From contig BSBK01007023.1 of assembly GCA_027943335.1 (NCBI GenBank), positions 62,001-126,000 on the forward strand: 64,000 nt of DNA. Direction: 5' to 3'. Source of the DNA: Chamaecyparis obtusa. Lineage: Eukaryota; Streptophyta; Pinopsida; Cupressales; Cupressaceae. The notes beneath the pieces are model-generated. The model was not told the origin of the DNA. It worked only from the letters and a program-made list of their open reading frames with translations, and searched no databases. The translations under genes and the position numbers were made by a program. This document shows, piece by piece, positions 57,826 to 64,000 of this stretch. The stretch's first letter is position 1, and each line of letters starts with the position of its first letter.

Positions 57826-58830
57826 TACAGTTATATCATCCAAATAAACTAGGACAAACTTGTTCATTAAACCAACAAATGTCATCTCCATGGCTTTCTG
57901 AAATGTAGCACCAGTGTTAGACAACCCAAAAGGCATCTTCTTGTATGCCATGGTGCCCCATTTGGTGGTGAATGTTGTTTTATATTGATCTTCCTCTTTA
58001 ACCAAGACCTAGTTATAACCAGAAAAGCCATATAACAAAGAAAATTTGTCAGACCCTGAGATGTACTGCAAAATTGATTCTATGGAGGGCAATGGGTGAT
58101 GATCTTTGAGTGAGGCTCTGTTATGGTCTCTGAAATCCACACATAACTAGATTTCTCCACTCTTCTTCCTAACTAGTACTAGATTAGAAACCCAAGAGGT
58201 GTGTTTAATGGGAAAAATAATATTGGCCTCAATCATTTTTTTCAACTCTGTTTTCATTAAGACCTCTAACTTAGGATTGATAGGTCTCTATTTTTGTCTC
58301 ATTGGTTTGGCATGGGGTTCTAGCTCAATGGTGTGCTGGGCTAAGTGGGGGTCAAATCCTTTTAGATCATAGTATTCCCATGCAAAAACATCACTAAACT
58401 CTTGACATAATGAAACAAAGGCTTGTTTTTCTAGCTGTGTGCATACATTTCCAAGCTTAAGGGATTTGTCCTTGAGAACCTCCATAGACTGATAGTGCTC
58501 TTCTTTGACTATCATACTAGCTTTATCTCCTCTGAGCTGATCATCGGAGTTAAATATGGAATCAAGGGTGACTAGTCCCTTGGGTAGCTTGTTACTTTTC
58601 AATTGTAGCATCTGGTCATTATACTGGTGAGCATGTTTGTTTTGCTTAACTTTAGAGAACTCAGCTTCTTTTATCAAAAATTTAAAAATCTGGTCATCAT
58701 TTTCAAAGACTTGCCAGGTCACCTGATTGTCTGGTATGGATGGTCTTACTAGAACCTTTACATGTTGTGAGTTGGGACTTGTGATCTCTTTTGGGATATC
58801 ATATTCTACTCCCATGGCAGCCAGCTTGTC
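57826..58830 (-). pseudogene. pol: Reverse transcriptase of gypsy-2, first part
   Basis: Leader region with LCQEFSDVFAWEYYDLKGFD, then KTELKKMIEANIIFPIKHTSWVSN, VRKKSGEI-stop-LCVDFRDHNRAS, MPFGLSNTGATFQKAME and YLDDIT, cut by Z2 one codon after the catalytic Asp pair. Both aspartates remain. Stops near 58,285, 58,150 and 58,010. Confidence 0.85.
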
Positions 58831-59172
58831 TACCTATTTGTTCTAATTTCTTGGGCCAACAACTAGATTAAAAGCATAAAAGTCTTCTATTAAATCCCAA
58901 ACCCTATGCTTATACATCTTAAGTGTATCATTTTTTATGAGATTAGTGCCACGAATTTGATTGACCACTAACTCACTATCACCTATAATTTTGAGGCATT
59001 TGATTCCTCTTTGTCTAGCCCATTTTAAACCATAAATCAAAGCCTCATACTCTATTGTGTTGTTAGTACAATTGAAGGAAAAATGAACTACAAAGTAATA
59101 CCTTTTCCCTTCAGGAGAAATTAGGATAGCTCCTCATCCTGAACCAACTTTGCTTCTGGCACCATCAAAAAA
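58831..59172 (-). pseudogene. Extra (plant-type) RNase H of gypsy-2, upstream of RT
   Basis: LWQLFFDGARSKVGSG-stop-GAILISPEG, FNCTNNTIEYEALIYGLK, LKIIGDSELVVNQIRGTN, VGPRN, VDKLAAMG. The four acidic residues (D in FFDGA, E in IEYEA, D in GDSEL, D in VDKLA) are all present. This resembles the archaeal/plant-type RNase H acquired by Tat elements, which as I remember is usually downstream of the RT-RNase H; here it lies between protease and RT. Stops at the two positions shown and near 58,840. Confidence 0.8.
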
Positions 59173-59900
59173 CAACTACCACAAATCACCGCTCTAATCT
59201 CCAGAATGCTTATCTTCCTTCTTCATTAAATATGGGATCACAACACCCTCTTCATAAATGATATACATTCCATTGCCAAAAATCTCCATGTTTCTAAAAG
59301 GGTTATCCTCCTCCAAATCTCTTTTAGCCCACTCATCTAGGAAAATATTAGGAATCTTTCCAATAGTGGTTTCAAGCTCAGAATCACTTGGGTCTTATTC
59401 ATGAAACATCAAATTGGCATTTATAGGGCTTGGGGTATAAGGTTCAGCATGAATTTTTGCAAAAGCCTCAAACTTGATTCTAACTCTAGTCCCATACCTA
59501 GTTCTGAAGTATAGATGAGACCAATTAGCTGAGAGATATCCCCCCAACCTAGTAGTTAACTCTCTTCTTAAACAAATAGAAAAATGAGGAGGTAGATCTA
59601 TAACATAGACATCTTGGGGAATGGAGAAATTGGGACATTCATGCAGAGTGAGGCTCAAGTATTTAATGACTCCCAAGGTACTAACCGATGACCCATCCAA
59701 CTAAACAAAAGGTCTATCTATTGGCTCATCAGACAATCCTAGGAGATCTGCTAATTGTTTAGAAATCAAAGAACTACTTGCTCCTGAGTCTATCATACAA
59801 TTATGAACCAAGAAGTCTCCAACAATAAGAGTTACATAGAAAGGAGGAGGTTTAACCTGTGCGGCAACAATGGGCTGCAAGCTAGTTTCTTCATTTTGCT
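59173..59900 (-). pseudogene. pol: Protease region of gypsy-2
   Basis: NCMIDSGASSSLISKQLADL with the catalytic Asp-Ser-Gly (about 59,790), followed by LDGSSVSTLGVIKYLSLTL and the partly open region IPQDVYVIDLPPHFSICLRR down to 59,395. Stops at 59,701 and 59,393. An aspartic protease that would process the polyprotein. Confidence 0.75.
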
Positions 59901-60483
59901 ACTCCTTTTGAGGTGTTTCAACCACTAGGACCCTAGGATATTCTGAAATACCTTCTTGATTTGATGAAATCTTAGCCAACTCACTAAGTATTAGCACCTT
60001 TTGACCAGGGATCACTAGGGTGTCCATTAAAGGCACATTGATAGAGGTCTTCTTCATTTGCTCCACAATATTAAAAGATCCAAGATTTACTTTAGACTAT
60101 CCTTTTGGTGCAGTAGTCTCTATTTGTATGGACACCAACTATGTAGCTGCCCTGACTAGTTCCTTAGCCTCTTTTGACTAGTTTAGGACTAGAGCTTGAA
60201 CTGCTTTGGGTTATGGATTCACAATAGGAGCTTGCTGACTGGTTGAGGCCACTTGTTCAACCTCCAAAGCCTTCTTCTTAGACCTTGTCTTGGTTGCAAC
60301 TAGGATATAGTTTGGGTTATCATTTGGTGAAAAATTCACCCCACAAAAATCTTCTTTCTGAAAATTCACTAGTGCCACCTCAGGTGCCTACAACTCGCTT
60401 GGGGTAACAATTGGACCTTGTTGTATTTCTGGCTCTTGAACCATCTCCTGTGGCATCATCACATTGTTCTACACCATGAGAGC
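59901..60483 (-). other. Gag-protease junction of gypsy-2, broken
   Basis: Minus-strand frames keep a low-complexity Val/Ala/Glu/Lys-rich text typical of the linker between zinc knuckle and protease, with several stops. No separate gene. Confidence 0.4.
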
Positions 60484-61756
60484 CTAAGCATAGCCATTAG
60501 GACACATCCCTTGGATGTGTTGCTGATTGCATGGGAAGCTCCATTGGTATTCTTGTGCCATATTATTCTGAGCTACAAGAACCAGCTCTCTAGAAGCACT
60601 TGGAGTGTTAGGATTATAAGGTTGGCTAGATTTTTTATTATAATTTCTTGCTTGGCCTTGCTGGCCTTGTTGGTATTGGGGCATGTTCTGTTGGTAATGG
60701 TTTTGATAGGGCTACTGATAAGGCCATTGATAGGGTTGTTGGTAAGGTTGGGACTACTGCTTTTTTAGACTGACCAACTCATTAGTAATAGTTTGCAAGG
60801 CTTTCTTGATCTCATTCAGCTCCTGGGATTGATTTACAACTAGGCTAGCAACTTGTTGAGGAGGAGTTGGGAGAGGTGGAATAGATGCCAAGGCTGGAAT
60901 TACTTTAGGGACAGGATGAAGCTCAGGGAAAATAGGCATTGGAGGCCTTGGGGCTATTTTTCCTACTTGGATTAGGCTATTTTCAGCTCTTATGGTAAGA
61001 TCATATCCTCCTGGTAAATTAGTCCCTCCGATGGATTGGATCATAACATAGATATCACTGTTAAGGGCTCTTACATAGTATAGAAAAGCATGTTGGCTCG
61101 AAGGCCTAACTGTGGCTGGTATTCTATTCCATGTCCTTTGAAATCTGAAGTTAAAATCCATCATATATTCTTGAGGTGACCTTTTGATAGTAGTTAAATG
61201 CTCAACTAATGAGAGATGATTTGATTTATCTTCAAATTGATTGGTCAAGGCTTGACCCAACCCATCCTAATCAGCTATAGAACCAACCGCTAAGCCTCTA
61301 AACCATTGCAATGATTTTTCCTTGAGGGAAGCTGCCAACAACCTCATAGCCACATTATCTTGGGTTATATTATGAAGGGCACAAAGGGATGCTACATCTC
61401 TTATATGCTCAATAGTTGAGGTCTGATCCTCTCCTATAAAAATAGGCAAACTTTTAAGGCCTAATATGGGTATGTCATTATGTTGCTACAAATTCAAGGG
61501 GCTGCCTTGATTAAAGGCCACAAAAGGATGTTGTCTAGCCATTAGAGGATTAAGGGGAGCTTGAATTACTAGTGTTGCTTGCACTGGCTGAATTTGGAGT
61601 CTTTACAGGGATGTGAGCAGTATTAGGAGTAGCATTAGGAGTAGGATTTGTAGATTTTGATGCACTAGTTTGGGTTGCTTTAGACCTCCTTTTTATAGAT
61701 GGTAGCTTCGCATACACAAAAGGATTCTTGCTCTGTCTAGTTGCGATCCCACTCAT
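60484..61756 (-). pseudogene. gag: Gag of gypsy-2
   Basis: MSGIATRQSKNPFVYAKLP with a Thr/Ser/Asn/Pro-rich N-terminus, then the capsid domain MPIFIGEDQTSTIEHIRDVA…AASLKEKSLQWFRGL and FEDKSNHLSLVEHLTTIKRS…FNFRFQRTWNRI. After a Pro-rich and Gln-rich stretch it reaches a degenerate knuckle (FPCNQQHIQGMC). Stops at 61,550, 61,265 and 60,752. Better preserved than its pol. Confidence 0.8.
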
Positions 61757-61890
61757 AAGCTTATATACTGATCTACATAAAACACCATTATAGTCGCCAG
61801 GTATGATTTGAAAAGCTTGTCACTACTCATACCACACAATAACTTGCATAAATATTTCTTAGAAACCTGACTCACTGAGTCTTTTAGAGT

Positions 61891-61907
61891 CCAACCAGGC
61901 GTGCCAA
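61891..61907 (-). promoter_or_regulatory. Probable primer binding site of gypsy-2
   Basis: Minus-strand TTGGCACGCCTGGTTGG lies about seven bases after a possible LTR end (…GTGACA at 61,915). It does not fit the initiator-Met tRNA; another tRNA is implied. Confidence 0.5.
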
Positions 61908-61915
61908 AAACTATT

Positions 61916-64000
61916 GTCACTAAGGATTGCACATAATTTGCTAACTATTAAGCCCAACAATCCTGTGAAACATGGGACTATTCTCAAGCTATGGGCAACC
62001 TATCTAAGAATAAACCTCTAGATTAAGGGCCAAATTCCCTTTGGATCACTTGAAACTTATCTAAACTTTGAAGGGAAAAGGGAGAGGAAATGCATGAAAT
62101 TTAAGAACTGCAACTGAAACAAAACAAAGGTGATCCACCAAAATTTGAAGAAGATCCACAACTGAAAAATAAGTTTACTCCAACAACAAAACAAACTTAA
62201 CTCACAACTCAATCCCACTTTCTTAACTCTTAGTGAAACAAGGTACTTGAAATGTAGAAAAGGAAGAAATCTTCACAATTCTGATATTCTTGATTATGTT
62301 AGTCTATTTTCCTGTCAATGAAAAAATCCTATGAAAATGGCCTATTCCTTGCAAGTTTTGTAATGTTGTCTTGCCATGCCTACAATCACAGTTTTGTTTT
62401 GTGAAGAAAATCCACTTGATTTCATGTTGTGTTCTCTTAGCCCTATGTTCTTCCATGTGTCACCTTGCTTCAGTCCAGATCGCATCTCTTAAATCACAAA
62501 ATCTAGAAAGTTATTCAAGTTTTGAGGTCTGCAGGAAATAATTTCAAAATCTACCTCAGTGTCCAAAACCCACAGTGTTTTTGAAAATCCATGATGTTTT
62601 TAGTGTGTGTGAAAACCTTCATTTTTTTCAACCTTGTTCCTTCAAGCTTTTGTGTGCTTATCTTTTGGTGTCAGAAACCTTGTGTGTTTTTTATCTTTTT
62701 CGTCAAAAACTTTGTGTGTTTTCGACCTCATAGTTTCCTCCTTGCCAGCATTTCCTATGTGCGCAAGTGTGATTGGTTGGTGGGCCCAGTGTCAGAAGGG
62801 GAGCAGGGGTGCATGTTCTTATTGGTTGTCACATGATCGCATGCCAAAAATTTTTGACATGCGACCATGCGACCAGTTCCTTCCTTGCACGTGGGGCCCG
62901 ATGGTGGTTGTTGTTTGATGGTCCCATTGGTGTTGATGTGGTGGTTTATAGTTGGCTATCGCATGACCACATGTTAGAGTTTTCTAACATGTGATCATGT
63001 GACTGGTTGACACATGTCCCTGGGGCCTAGTGGTAGGTGGTAATGTGGTGTCCGCGGTGGTGGGCTCGGGTTCTCAAAGTTCTTAAAATGATTGGTTGTT
63101 GCATGATCGCATGCCAGAGTTTTCTGACATGCGACCATGTGACAAGGCTCCTTCCTTGTGTGTGGGGCCCATCAACAGAGTGGCAGTGGTCCCACTATGT
63201 TTTGGTTGGTCTACGTGGTCTGATGTGGCAATTTCTTAGTGCTGGCGTGTAATGTTTGTGATTGGTCAGGATGGGGTGAGGTGCTAGTCTTATTGCCTTG
63301 TCGCATGATCACAAGGGCCATCTTTCAGCCATGCGATCATGTGACAAGGGTGTCACATTGACTGTTAGCGGTAGCGGTTTTGTTGGTGATTATAGTTTTT
63401 AGGTTGTCACATGTTTGCATAGCCCATCTCCGAGCTATGTGATCATGCAACTAACTACTGGACATCGTGGTTGTAGAGTTCTAAGGTGGGCCCACGATGC
63501 CAGTCTTGCTGACGTGCTAGTTTTTGATTGGTTGCTTGACTACTGACTAGACTGAGGACCTTCCAAGGGGTTTGTGATTGACTATTGACCACGGCTAAGT
63601 GATTGTAGTCAAATGATCATAGGGGTGAATAAAGTGTCTTGCGATCATGTGACCAGGCCTAAATGTAAAATTGGATTCCTTTATGGACCGCCCAATTTGA
63701 TAGGAAAGCATGATATTAGTGACTGTGATTCAAGCGTTGACTAGTTTATCATTGGTGCAAAATTTTAAATGTCTTTTTAGTGGGTTTGCAGTGGCATGAA
63801 GTACCAAAATTTATGGTTTCAATGGCCTGATTACTGATCGGTTTGGTGGCATCGGTGGTTGTAGTGTGGTCCAGTTTGCCATGGGTGATTGCTTGCAGAT
63901 GTTTTTCCATGTGGGGGAGGATAGTTTCTTGGCTCGAGGTGTATTTGTAGGTGGGCAAAAGGACTATTTGGCATGACAAATTCTTGGTCCTTGGTTCATT
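61916..64000 (-). repeat. LTR Z-like sequence at the right edge (Z3), possibly the 5' LTR of gypsy-2
   Basis: 63,740-63,990 matches 56,330-56,620 of Z2 in the same orientation (CTACAACCACC…, TTTTGGTAC…, GTGGTCCAG on the + strand). The part nearest gypsy-2 does not match Z2, so the LTR either diverged or Z3 is a separate insertion. It runs off the window. No gene is seen; open frames here are chance. Confidence 0.5.
62828..63655. repeat. Array of six degenerate CATG/GATC hairpins
   Basis: Units centred near 62,850, 62,985, 63,125, 63,325, 63,430 and 63,630 each pair a left arm like GTCACATGATCGCATG with a right arm like CATGCGACCATGTGAC across a 10-15-base loop. Spacing is uneven (100-200 bases). 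Similar weaker hairpins occur in Z2 (55,768 and 55,975-56,030). Confidence 0.75.

Larger units (their letters stand above)
52772..61915 (-). mobile_element. Gypsy-2: Tat-like Ty3-gypsy with an extra RNase H, split by solo LTR Z2
   Basis: Minus-strand order: primer site, gag, protease, an RNase H domain, reverse transcriptase, the normal RNase H, integrase. A second RNase H of plant type marks the Tat/Ogre group. Here it precedes the RT. Z2 lies in the RT active-site region. Its own LTRs were not delimited; the 5' one would begin at 61,915 and may be the Z-like sequence to the right. Confidence 0.75.

Noticed and set aside
62591..63252. Several plus-strand ORFs in the right-edge LTR
   Set aside because: They overlap in different frames and follow the hairpin array; no coding signal.

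Overview
This window looks like repeat-filled intergenic DNA from a large plant nuclear genome. It is AT-rich, and I found no host gene, tRNA or intact rRNA gene. Almost everything I can identify is a decayed LTR retrotransposon, often inserted inside another one. The plant assignment rests on Sirevirus-like Ty1-copia elements (initiator-Met primer site, several AAAGGGGGAG-type polypurine tracts), chromodomain-type and dual-RNase-H Ty3-gypsy elements, very long LTRs, 5S-derived repeats, and CAG-to-TAG decay consistent with methylated CHG sites. The species cannot be told from the sequence.

Left part (1-29,170). Element A (minus, 1-6,244) has a 5' LTR, an initiator-Met primer site, ORF1 (coiled coil plus five zinc knuckles) and a very long ORF2. 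It carries no protease, integrase or reverse transcriptase. It sits in another ORF2 fragment (copy E). A chromovirus-like Ty3-gypsy (gypsy-1, plus, 6,918-26,606) is split by a Ty1-copia (copia-1, plus, 8,686-22,627, exact GGACA duplication). The 3' LTR of copia-1 is in turn split by element B (minus, 14,516-21,380, AACAT duplication), a relative of A. A further ORF2 fragment (copy D, minus, 27,190-29,170) is interrupted by a palindromic 5S-rRNA-derived repeat with a ~13-bp target duplication.

Middle (30,045-50,281). A 5'-truncated copia (copia-2) has its gag split by a small non-autonomous LTR element W (30,742-33,053). Its reverse transcriptase fuses in frame to ORF1/ORF2 of the A/B family (copy C). 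Copy C ORF2 is split by element V (37,159-43,666; 1.7-kb LTRs, one ORF with hydrophobic segments, a G-patch and a zinc knuckle) and by a 2.9-kb solo LTR (Z1, 44,844-47,711). Removing both insertions and one copy of each duplication keeps the reading frame. Copy C ends at a polypurine tract and an LTR (48,082-49,389) that also primes another gag fragment (copia-3).

Right part (50,282-64,000). This holds a long hairpin (about 50,940-51,590) and a minus-strand Tat-like gypsy-2 whose extra RNase H lies upstream of the reverse transcriptase. Its YLDD region is split by a second solo LTR (Z2, 54,871-57,825). A third Z-related LTR at the right edge carries an array of degenerate CATG/GATC-rich hairpins.

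The main discovery is the ORF1/ORF2 family, with five partial or full copies (A, B, C, D, E). It appears to be a non-autonomous, two-gene retrotransposon lineage that shares its primer site, polypurine tracts and LTR parts with the autonomous Sirevirus-like copia. One copy is a chimera with that copia.
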